Source: CAVYWD01 sp963772225 (GTDB lineage Bacteria; Myxococcota; Myxococcia; Myxococcales; UBA5297). From it: a DNA stretch of 64,000 nt. The notes beneath the pieces were generated by a model that was not told where the DNA came from, made no database searches, and saw nothing but the letters and a program-made list of their open reading frames with translations. The translations under genes were made by a program, and so were the position numbers. This document shows positions 57,345 through 64,000 of this stretch, piece by piece; position 1 is the first letter of the stretch, and the number at the start of each line of letters is the position of its first letter. Location: contig CAVYWD010000003.1 in NCBI GenBank assembly GCA_963772225.1, positions 558,001 through 622,000 of the forward strand, read 5' to 3'.

Positions 57345-59000
57345 ATGATGCTCGCCGCCGCAACCTCGCTGCTCCTCACTCTCTCCGCCGCTCCGGCGCA
57401 GGCCTCGGCTTCCGAGCCGCTGGCTTCGGCGAGCGTGCCGGGACACCTCAAGCTGGTGTTCCACGGCAACGTGGTGCTGCCCGAGGAGGTCTACCTCGCC
57501 ATCTTGAATCTGCCGCCCAACGCGCCGGCGACCGAGGCGACGGCGGCGAGCGTCCGCGACGCGCTGACGCGCTTTCTGCACCGCGCCGGGTACGAGCTGG
57601 CGGCGGTAGGCGTGGCGCTGGCCGGCGACGAGCTGCACATCGCCATCGACGAGGGCCGCCTGGGGAAGATCATCCTCCCCGGCCAAGGTGCGTGGGGCGC
57701 GTTCGAGGCGAACATCGATCTCGAGCTCCCGCACAAGGTGTTCAACCGCCCGGCGGTGGAGCGCCTGGTGCAGCGCATCGGGTCTCGCTACGACGTCCGG
57801 GTGGACAGCTTCGAGCTCGTGCCCAGCACCGAGGTGGACCACCTGGGTCCCCAGCTGGAGACGCTGGGCCCGGTCGAGGGCGTGGTTCAGACCGTGTTCG
57901 GGCGGCCGCTCATTCCGCCGCATGCCCGGTACGACCTGGTCATCGTCTCGCACCGGAACGAGTGGGCGCGCGGCTTTCACCTCGGGGCGGGGCTGTCGGG
58001 CGCCGACGGGTTCTTGGCCAATGGCGAGTACCTGGGCGAAAACCTCCTGTGGAACAGCGACCGATGGCTCGTCCGCGGAGAAGTAGGGGCCAAGGTCCGC
58101 TCGCAGCTGATCACCCGCGATGCGGCCTTCGCCCCGACGCGCGGAGCGCTGAAGCTGGGCTGGCGCGGGCCGCCGCTCGAGGCGCTCGGGCTCAAGCTCC
58201 GCCCGAGCCTCGACGTGGGCGCCGATTACTTGAGCCGCCAGCGGCCCGACCTCCCGCTCGAGAGCTACAAAAGGACACAGCTCCGGTCCGTCGCGTCGCT
58301 GCGCCTCGAGCCCAGGCCTGGCCTGGAGCTGTCATTGGGCGCGGGGGTCGAGCGGCTCGACATCTTCGGGCTGCAGGCGGCATACGGCCTGAGCATCCCC
58401 GAAGGCATCGGGCCCATGGGGCTCACCCACGCGCTGTTCACCGCCGGCGCCGACGTGGTCTTCGACCCCGGGGAGCTCCGCCGCGATCGCCGCCACGAGC
58501 TCCACCTCGAGGCCGAGCTCTACCCGGCATCGACGCTCTCGCCGTACGAGGTCGCGCGCTGGAATTATCAGAAGGTCTTCGGGTTCGGGTGGCACGACTT
58601 CATGATCGGGAGCCGCGGGGCTTTCTTCTGGGGCGACCCGCCGTTCGTCGAGGAGACCTCGGTGGGCGGGTCGCTGGTGCGCGGGGTGTTCGCGGACGAG
58701 CTGTACTCGAGGCGCGCGGGCTCGCTGAGCCTGGAGGCCCGCTTCTCGCTGGTGCGCGACATTTACAAGGTAGCCGTGTTTCACGACCTCGCGGTCTTCC
58801 AGGAGCGCGACCGCGTCACCGGCGCCACCCGGCCCAGGCTCGCCAACAGCTTCGGCGTCGGCCTCACCGCGCTCATCGCCGACGCTTTCCAGGTGGGGGT
58901 CTACTACTCGGTCGGCTTCACCAACGCGAACACCCCCGCTTCCTCGGGAGGGAGCCGGGTGGACCACGGGCTCTCGGTGGGGCTGAAAGAGGCGTTCTAG
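57345..59000 (+). CDS. Outer-membrane protein with POTRA-like domain (Omp85/ShlB-like)
   Basis: The protein has 551 residues. The signal peptide MMLAAATSLLLTLSAAPAQA leads into a POTRA-like region (LKLVFHGNVVLPEEVYLAILNLP, VRDALTRFLHRAGYELAAV, IDEGRLGKIILPG) and an ~350-residue beta-barrel of alternating amphipathic strands ending in FxVGVYYSVGFTN.. SVGLKEAF, with a C-terminal Phe typical of barrels. It may be a BamA-type or TpsB-type transporter. It lies alone without a Sec/BAM neighbour, and only one or two POTRA units fit in the N-terminal part. Confidence 0.75.
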   Translation: MMLAAATSLLLTLSAAPAQASASEPLASASVPGHLKLVFHGNVVLPEEVYLAILNLPPNAPATEATAASVRDALTRFLHRAGYELAAVGVALAGDELHIAIDEGRLGKIILPGQGAWGAFEANIDLELPHKVFNRPAVERLVQRIGSRYDVRVDSFELVPSTEVDHLGPQLETLGPVEGVVQTVFGRPLIPPHARYDLVIVSHRNEWARGFHLGAGLSGADGFLANGEYLGENLLWNSDRWLVRGEVGAKVRSQLITRDAAFAPTRGALKLGWRGPPLEALGLKLRPSLDVGADYLSRQRPDLPLESYKRTQLRSVASLRLEPRPGLELSLGAGVERLDIFGLQAAYGLSIPEGIGPMGLTHALFTAGADVVFDPGELRRDRRHELHLEAELYPASTLSPYEVARWNYQKVFGFGWHDFMIGSRGAFFWGDPPFVEETSVGGSLVRGVFADELYSRRAGSLSLEARFSLVRDIYKVAVFHDLAVFQERDRVTGATRPRLANSFGVGLTALIADAFQVGVYYSVGFTNANTPASSGGSRVDHGLSVGLKEAF

Positions 59001-59281
59001 CGGCCACCCGGCGCCCGCCTTCGGCGCGGGGCGCGCACGGCGCCGTTCGCCCTGGTCAGCGGCCTGGTGGAGCGCGCTTGGGCAGGGCGGAAAGCTCGAT
59101 TCATGTGCATCGAGTTCGCGCCCTCGTGCCTCTCGCTGGCCGGTGTTCTTGGCGCGAGGCCCTTGGGCGCGACGGCCACTAGAAGGGATTGGGCGGGCGC
59201 TCTCCGCACCGGCCGCGGAGCTCTTGAGCGACGGCGGCCACCCGCGTTGCGAGGGTTCGGAGCGCGTGCCAGGATGAGGTC

Positions 59282-59902
59282 ATGGTGCATCTGGCCAACG
59301 ACTCGCACGGTCTGTGCCTCCACCTCACTCGGGGAGACGTGCGTTTCCCCCTGGAGTGGCGAGCCCCCGAGGGGTTTCTCCCCGACGACCCATCCACCTG
59401 GCCGCAGGTCATCGGTCGCCTGGAGTTCGTCGACGGAAGGATCCAGTACATGCCGCCCTGCGGAGAAGTCCAGCAGGATGTCGCGACCGATGCGACGGTC
59501 CTGCTGGGCTCGTGGGCTCGCGATTGGCCGGAGTTCGTCGTCGGGAGCAATGAAGCCGGAATGATCATCGGCAGCGCGGTTCGAGCCGCCGACGTGGGGG
59601 TTTGGCGGAGGTCGCCGACCGCCGAGAGAAATGGATTTCGTCGCACCGCCCCCATCCTGGCCGTCGAGGTCGCCGGACAGGACGAGAGCGAGCCGCTGCT
59701 GCGCGAGAAGGCCGCCTGGTATCTCGACGCGGGCGTCGCCGTGGTCTGGCTCGTCCTCCCCGAGGGTCGCGAGGTCCTGGTCGTCGAGCGCGGCTCGGAG
59801 AGCCGCCACGAAAAGGGAGGCGTCCTCCCAGCCGTCCCGGCGCTGCCGGGGCTCAGGGCCGAGGTCGCAGCCTTCTTCCTGCAGATCGACCGGGCGAAAT
59901 GA
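59282..59902 (+). CDS. Uma2-family (DUF820) endonuclease-like protein
   Basis: The protein has 206 residues. Family pattern: a short N-terminus, VEFVDGRIQYMPP-like block, a VGSNEAGMIIGSAVRAADVGVWRR region, and the catalytic VEVAGQDESEPLLREKAAWYLDAGVAVVWLVLPEGREV. This PD-(D/E)xK-like family is abundant in cyanobacteria and myxobacteria; the function is unproven. It stands alone, divergent from nothing in particular. Confidence 0.8.
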   Translation: MVHLANDSHGLCLHLTRGDVRFPLEWRAPEGFLPDDPSTWPQVIGRLEFVDGRIQYMPPCGEVQQDVATDATVLLGSWARDWPEFVVGSNEAGMIIGSAVRAADVGVWRRSPTAERNGFRRTAPILAVEVAGQDESEPLLREKAAWYLDAGVAVVWLVLPEGREVLVVERGSESRHEKGGVLPAVPALPGLRAEVAAFFLQIDRAK

Positions 59903-60163
59903 GCGGGAGGGGCTCGGCTCTTCTCTCGCGTTCGCCTTGAGGACCTGGCGGCCCTGTCCGCGGCTGTCTCCGTGCTCCATTTGAAGGCGCGAGAATCGGC
60001 CAACTACCTCGCCCTGCAACAGGGCCAAGAGGGGTGGAGCTGCCGCAAAGGAGGCAGGCAATGCGGCATATCAGAGGCCGCATTGGTCCCTTAGCGAGAG
60101 CGTGATCTTCAGAGAGATCGAGAAGCTCAGCAGGGAAAAGCGACAGGGCCCCCGTGGCCTTGC

Positions 60164-61411
60164 CTAGGCTGGATTCTCCCCCTCGGCGTCTGAAGGGCGC
60201 CGCCACGCTTCGCGCAAGACGAAGCCCGCGGCGAACACGAGCAGGGCGCCGAAGAGCGCATTTCCGAACGTCGCGGCGGTGGTCCAGGCGGCGCGGCCGA
60301 CCAGGTCGATGTCGAGGAACGCGCCGATCGCGCTCCCGGCGACGATGAGCGCCAACGCTCTGCTCCGCGGCCGTGGGGGCAGGTCTCCCCAGCTGCTGAA
60401 GACCGCCAGGCAGATAGGCATGCCCGCCGTGTAGTAGTGGAACCAGGCGAACGGCAGCAGCATGACCGAGAGCAGCGTCGCCAGCAGCGCGTCCAGCGCC
60501 GCTCCGCGCCGGTCGCGCGCGGGTCGCAGGGCGAAGACCAGCGCGAGCGACAGAAGCGCCGCGGCTCCGATGCCGGAAGCTGCCATCGCCGTGCGACCGC
60601 CGGGAGCCATTCGCAGCAGCAACCCCTTGAGCGACTGATTCAGGAGCTGCGGCCCCCCGGCGGCGGGCAAGACCTCTTCGAACCAGAAGCGCACCGCTTC
60701 GATGAGCCGCGCGGAGCCGAGCACGGCGGCGGTGAACCCAAGCGCGCCAAGGGCTCCGAGCGCGCATCCGGCGACGAGCCGCGCTCTTCTTTCGCCGCGC
60801 CACAGGCCTATCACGGCAAACCCGGGAAAGACCTTCAGCGCCGCCCCCGTCGCGATGAGCAGCCCCGCTCTCGCCTCCCGCCCGCGAACGAACTCGGCCA
60901 GGGCCCAGGCGAGAATGGCCAAGAGGAAGAGGGTCACGTTCTGATTGTTCAGGTCGCCGACGATGTAGCGCCAGCAGCAGAGCCAGGCGAGCGCGACGGC
61001 GCGCAAGGAAAGCCGGAGGCGCAGCGCCCGAGCGGACAAGAATGTGAAGGCCGCGAGCGCCGCCAGCTGGCCACCACCCCAGAGCAGCCGCACCGGCAGG
61101 TCGCCCAGGTGCGACTCGAGCCAGGCGAGGGGCGCCATGGCCACTGAGAAGGAGGGCGGGTAGGTGTTGATCACCGCGTTGCGATAGAGCCGGCCCTCGA
61201 GCACGCCCTGGCCTATCGCCAGGAATCCGAGGCGATCGGGGTGGGGGCCGCGGAAGGTCGCGCGAACGGCGAAAAGGACCCCCAGCGCGCCGAAGAGGAG
61301 CCGGTCAGCCCAGCGCGCCTCTCGCCAGAGCGCCCCCGCCTGCTCGAGAAGCCGAGCGGGGGAAGGGCCGGCGACCGGCGCCTGGATTGTTGGGGATTGA
61401 GCTTCGGGCAT
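60164..61411 (-). CDS. Glycosyltransferase 87-like membrane protein (DUF2029)
   Basis: The protein has 415 residues from ATG 61411. It has about nine to eleven hydrophobic segments (FGALGVLFAVRATF, VALAWLCCWRYIVGDLNNQNVTLFLLAILAWAL, LIATGAALKVFPGFAVIGLW, MLLPFAWFHYYTAGMPI). The GT87 family (polyprenol-phosphate-mannose-using transferases) shows NxQxxxxxxxL and LKxxP features; here NNQNVTLFLL and ALKVFPGFA fit. The substrate is unknown. Confidence 0.75.
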   Translation of the reverse strand: MPEAQSPTIQAPVAGPSPARLLEQAGALWREARWADRLLFGALGVLFAVRATFRGPHPDRLGFLAIGQGVLEGRLYRNAVINTYPPSFSVAMAPLAWLESHLGDLPVRLLWGGGQLAALAAFTFLSARALRLRLSLRAVALAWLCCWRYIVGDLNNQNVTLFLLAILAWALAEFVRGREARAGLLIATGAALKVFPGFAVIGLWRGERRARLVAGCALGALGALGFTAAVLGSARLIEAVRFWFEEVLPAAGGPQLLNQSLKGLLLRMAPGGRTAMAASGIGAAALLSLALVFALRPARDRRGAALDALLATLLSVMLLPFAWFHYYTAGMPICLAVFSSWGDLPPRPRSRALALIVAGSAIGAFLDIDLVGRAAWTTAATFGNALFGALLVFAAGFVLREAWRRPSDAEGENPA

Positions 61412-61517
61412 GAATGTCTCGCGCCTTCGCTCGACCCGGGCGCAACGGCTGGCGGCGCGCAGTGTCACATCGATTCGAGCGTGCGTCGAGCCCGCGTCGA
61501 ATGGTTTGCGGGCGGGT

Positions 61518-62076
61518 CTACGAGAGCGCTCCCGAGAGCGGCGCGGTGCCCGGCGAGCGCCGCTGCGCGCGGTCGACCCAGATTCGCCCGTCGGCCTCGA
61601 GGCTCAGCGCGAACCACGGCAGGGGCCGCCGCGCGGGCCCGCTCACGACCCGCCCGCTCGCGTCGAACCGCGCGCCGTGGCAGGAGCAGGAGAAGCCCTC
61701 GGGCGTGAGCCGGACCGTGCAGCCCAGGTGCGTGCAGCGCGGAGAAGGCGCCGAAGCCCTGCTCGTCGCGGACGACGAAGAGCTCGCGCTCGCGCAGCAA
61801 GTGACCGTGCGGACCTTGAAGTCGGCGGGCGTGCCCAGGGCGAAGCGCTCGGGCGCGGAGGCGACGACGTCAGGCAGCGCGAAGCGGATGGCCGCCGCCG
61901 CGCTGCCGGCGACGCTCGCCCAGAGCGCCGCCTCGCCCGCGCGCGTGAGGAGCGCGCCGCGACTGGACGACCTCCGCGGCGCGCTCCTCCGGCTTCGGGT
62001 CGGCGGCGGGCGCCTCGGTCGGCGGGGGCGGTTGCGGCGCGGGCTCTGGGGCTGCGCTCTTCTTCTTCCGAGCCAT
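61518..62076 (-). pseudogene. Rieske 2Fe-2S protein, interrupted by several frame changes
   Basis: From ATG 62076 the frame reads MARKKKSAAPEPAPQPP. Reading continues in a second frame as GALLTRAGEAALWASVAGSAAAAIRFALPDV with the TM segment, in a third step as LLRERELFVVRDEQGFGAF, and again in the second as CTHLGCTVRLTPEGFSCSCHGARFDASGRVV. The Rieske motifs CTHLGC and CSCHG are intact. Three small indels (about 61970, 61800 and 61740; the last looks like a 2-base loss) would restore one ~185-residue protein. Whether decayed or mis-sequenced cannot be told. Confidence 0.72.
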
Positions 62077-62238
62077 CGTGTCCCCGACTCTACCGCGAGG
62101 CCCTCGCCGCAGCACCGGGCAAAGGGCTTGCCTTCTTTCGCCCCTACGGCAAGGCCCTTCTCCATGGGGCGGACAGGCACTGGTGGTCCTGGAAGGGGAG
62201 TCGTCTGGATCTCAAGGCCACCTCCATTCGGTGTGCCG

Positions 62239-62409
62239 ATGCGCTTTTCGCCCATCCACCACGCGGCCATCGCCAACCTCGAGCGAATCGCCGAATTCCA
62301 GCCCATGGTCAGCGGTGATTTCCAGGGGCTTCTCCAGGGCGGCACCCGCCTGCGGATGAGCCGCACGTACCGTCGGCGCATCCGCGATCGGTTCGGCCAG
62401 TCGCTCTGA
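62239..62409 (+). pseudogene. LytTR-like DNA-binding domain remnant
   Basis: Fifty-six codons end with ERIAEFQPMVSGDFQGLLQGGTRLRMSRTYRRRIRDRFG, the C-terminal half of a LytTR domain (…GxxxVxLxDGTxLxxSRxYRxxLxxxL). The receiver and the first part of LytTR are missing. The only start codon is close to the fragment, without a good ribosome site. It is probably a leftover 3' end of a response regulator gene. Confidence 0.55.
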
Positions 62410-62533
62410 TGCGCGCCGCGCCTCGGCCCCGATTCCGCGCGCCTCGCCTCAAGTCTCGCGCGGCTCGTCACAAACCTGCGCGTCCGCGGCGCCGGGCTTG
62501 CTAGCCTGACCACCACGAAAAAGGAGGTTCGAC

Positions 62534-64000
62534 ATGCGAGCCCCGAAGCCGATGGGTTGGAGCGCGGCCGTCTCCCTGGTGCTTGGCGCGGGACGGGCCC
62601 CGTCGCCGTCCACCGCCCGACGTTCGTCCTCTCTCTGCAGACGGCGCGCTCGGCAATCGATTCTGGAAGCTCTGGTGTGTGCGCTCGCGCTGGACGGCGC
62701 GCTCGCCTGTGGTTCGGGGCAGTCGGAACGGGAGCCGGCGACGGGGCCTGCCTCGGTCGCGCGAGCGCTCTCGGCGGCGGCGACTCCGCCGACCTTCGGT
62801 CCGCGCGTTTATCGGGTGCCGCTCGCGGCCGGAGCGCAGGTCCTCACCGATCGCGTGGTGGTGGGCAGCTCGGTGTCGCTGCCCTCCGCGGCCGGTGCGG
62901 CCGCGAAGACGGCGCGCGCGCTGCGGGCGGGCGACTTCCTGATCAACGACTTCGACGCCCCCTCGAGCTTCGTGCGGCAGGTCACCTCGAGCTCCTCCTC
63001 CGGGGGCACCGCCACCGCGCTCACCCGCCGGGCCGGCCTCGACGAGGTCCTGCAGGCCGCATCCTTCGCCCAGGTGGTCCCCAAGCTGGCCAGCGGCGCC
63101 AGCGCGGGGCCGGCGCCGCAGGTCGCGCTGCCGCCCTTCGATATCCCCATCACCCTGCCGCCGATCGCGCTCGGGAACGCGACGGTCACCGTCAAGCCCG
63201 GCAGCCACCTCGCGTTCAACCCCGACCTCGACCTGGGGCTCGCGGTCGGTCTCTTCAGCGTGAACGAGTTTCACGCCATCCTCCGCGGCCCGATTCGACG
63301 GCCGGCTGGAGCTCGACGTCAGCTCCACGCTGGCCCAAGCGCAGCTCTCGTTCGAGAGGCAGATCTTCCAGGCCCCCGACCTGGAAGTCCCGATCGCGCC
63401 TCCGGTCTTCCTCACCGCCCGGCTCCGCGTGCTGGTGGGCTGCGCGGTCTCGGCCGACGCATCCATCGACGTCGACACCGGCTTCACCCTCAGCGGCACG
63501 CTGGTCGCGGGCGGCCACTTCTCGAACGGCGCCTGGGGCGGCGACGGAGCCCTGCCCGCATTCGCCGGAATCGCGCCCACCTTCGGCGCCGGGGCCGGCC
63601 TGCACGCCTCCTGCGAGCTGCGCCCGCGCCTGGAGCTTCTGCTCGAGGGGTTGGTGGGGCCGTTCATCGACGTGGTGCCGTCGGTCTATGGCGACCTCAG
63701 CTTCCAGGCGCCGCCGCCCGTGATCAACTACGGAATCGGCTGGTCGGCCGCCGGCGCTCTCGGCGGAACGCTCGACGTGGTCTTCACGCAATTCAACGTC
63801 GGACCGGTGACGATCTTCGACACCGGCAAGCAGCAACTGCTCGGCGGCTCGAAGGCCCTCGCCGCGGGGTATTGCAACGCGAGCGGGGACTGCCCCAGCG
63901 CCCAGAGCTGCTCCGGCCACCAGTGCATCCCGATTCCGCCGCCCCCCTCTCCGACGCCAGCTCCGACGCCCGCTCCGACGCCCGCTCCGCCCGACAACTG
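62534..64000 (+). CDS. Secreted lipoprotein-like protein, frameshifted and cut by window end
   Basis: From ATG 62534 (AAGGAGG upstream) the N-terminus contains SILEALVCALALDGALACGSG, which resembles a lipobox (GALAC) after an unusually long basic leader. The middle (PFDIPITLPPIALGNATVTVKPGSHL, FNPDLDLGLAVGLF) is beta-rich. Near 63290 the reading changes by one extra base and continues as FDGRLELDVSSTLAQAQLSFERQIF, FTLSGTLVAGGHFSNG, CNASGDCPSAQSCSGHQCIPIPPPPSPTPAPTP, and it is still open at 64000. Family unknown; a cell-surface protein with a Pro-rich repeat tail. Confidence 0.6.
   Translation, partial: MRAPKPMGWSAAVSLVLGAGRAPSPSTARRSSSLCRRRARQSILEALVCALALDGALACGSGQSEREPATGPASVARALSAAATPPTFGPRVYRVPLAAGAQVLTDRVVVGSSVSLPSAAGAAAKTARALRAGDFLINDFDAPSSFVRQVTSSSSSGGTATALTRRAGLDEVLQAASFAQVVPKLASGASAGPAPQVALPPFDIPITLPPIALGNATVTVKPGSHLAFNPDLDLGLAVGLFSVNEFHAILRGPIRRPAGARRQLHAGPSAALVREADLPGPRPGSPDRASGLPHRPAPRAGGLRGLGRRIHRRRHRLHPQRHAGRGRPLLERRLGRRRSPARIRRNRAHLRRRGRPARLLRAAPAPGASARGVGGAVHRRGAVGLWRPQLPGAAARDQLRNRLVGRRRSRRNARRGLHAIQRRTGDDLRHRQAATARRLEGPRRGVLQRERGLPQRPELLRPPVHPDSAAPLSDASSDARSDARSARQL

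Overview
The window is high-GC DNA with strong GC-rich codon bias, and it looks like a chromosomal segment of a deltaproteobacterial or Myxococcota-type organism. Supporting signs are an MglB/MglA-type roadblock-GTPase pair, PATAN (DUF4388)-roadblock fusions, two PilZ proteins, an ECF sigma/zinc-finger anti-sigma pair, a very Cys-rich repeat lipoprotein, a multihaem cytochrome operon and two hemerythrins. Most of it is ordinary housekeeping separated by short accessory or decayed stretches. I saw no rRNA, CRISPR array or intact prophage.

Layout. 1-5.7 kb: a compact plus-strand operon with two response regulators (the first cut by the window edge), an MglB-like roadblock protein, an MglA-like GTPase, a PATAN-roadblock protein, a DnaA-like AAA+ ATPase lacking the DNA-binding domain, another roadblock protein and a frameshifted PATAN-roadblock protein. 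5.7-10.2 kb: interspersed repeats, a sliver of an NuoG/FdhA-type Fe-S gene, a PAS histidine kinase with a Cys-rich tail, a bacteriohemerythrin, a membrane protein and a truncated gene. 10.2-17.1 kb: minus-strand metabolism (DUF1015, dapA, argE, DUF1697, formiminotransferase-cyclodeaminase, queD, a hypothetical). 17.5-22.3 kb: a broken 5' copy of hrpB, a small inserted module (metallopeptidase-like plus a small ORF), intact hrpB, and a four-helix-bundle gene between inverted hexamer-repeat arms. 23-29.3 kb: a 2-hydroxyacyl-CoA dehydratase/activase-type locus with a divergent TetR gene and a palindromic operator. 29.3-46.9 kb: Ppx/GppA, cold-shock protein, ankyrin protein, PilZ proteins, pyruvate kinase, hemerythrin, a spermidine-synthase-like protein, RlmN, ECF sigma/anti-sigma, Mpg glycosylase, PAP2, MurJ, WYL regulator, VOC, DUF4334, a zinc-ribbon membrane protein and DUF2167. 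47-51 kb: a frameshifted membrane protein, gene remnants and a Cys-repeat lipoprotein. 51.3-55.8 kb: a translationally coupled operon of b6-type cytochrome b, heptahaem cytochrome c, gluconate-dehydrogenase subunit-3-like protein and GMC oxidoreductase. 55.9-64 kb: tandem repeats, pyrophosphatase, a POTRA/beta-barrel protein, a Uma2 protein, a GT87-like protein, a broken Rieske gene, a LytTR remnant and a truncated lipoprotein.

How the genes fit together. The first operon reads as a GTPase/roadblock polarity or signalling module with an AAA+ ATPase built in, and it is the best candidate for an undescribed system. The GMC/cytochrome operon reads as a periplasmic substrate dehydrogenase wired to a membrane cytochrome b. 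The dehydratase/activase locus is probably under the adjacent TetR repressor.

Caveat on quality. At least seven conserved genes are interrupted by apparent one- or two-base indels that leave both halves recognisable. This could be real decay or assembly error, and I merged such genes across the break and flagged them.
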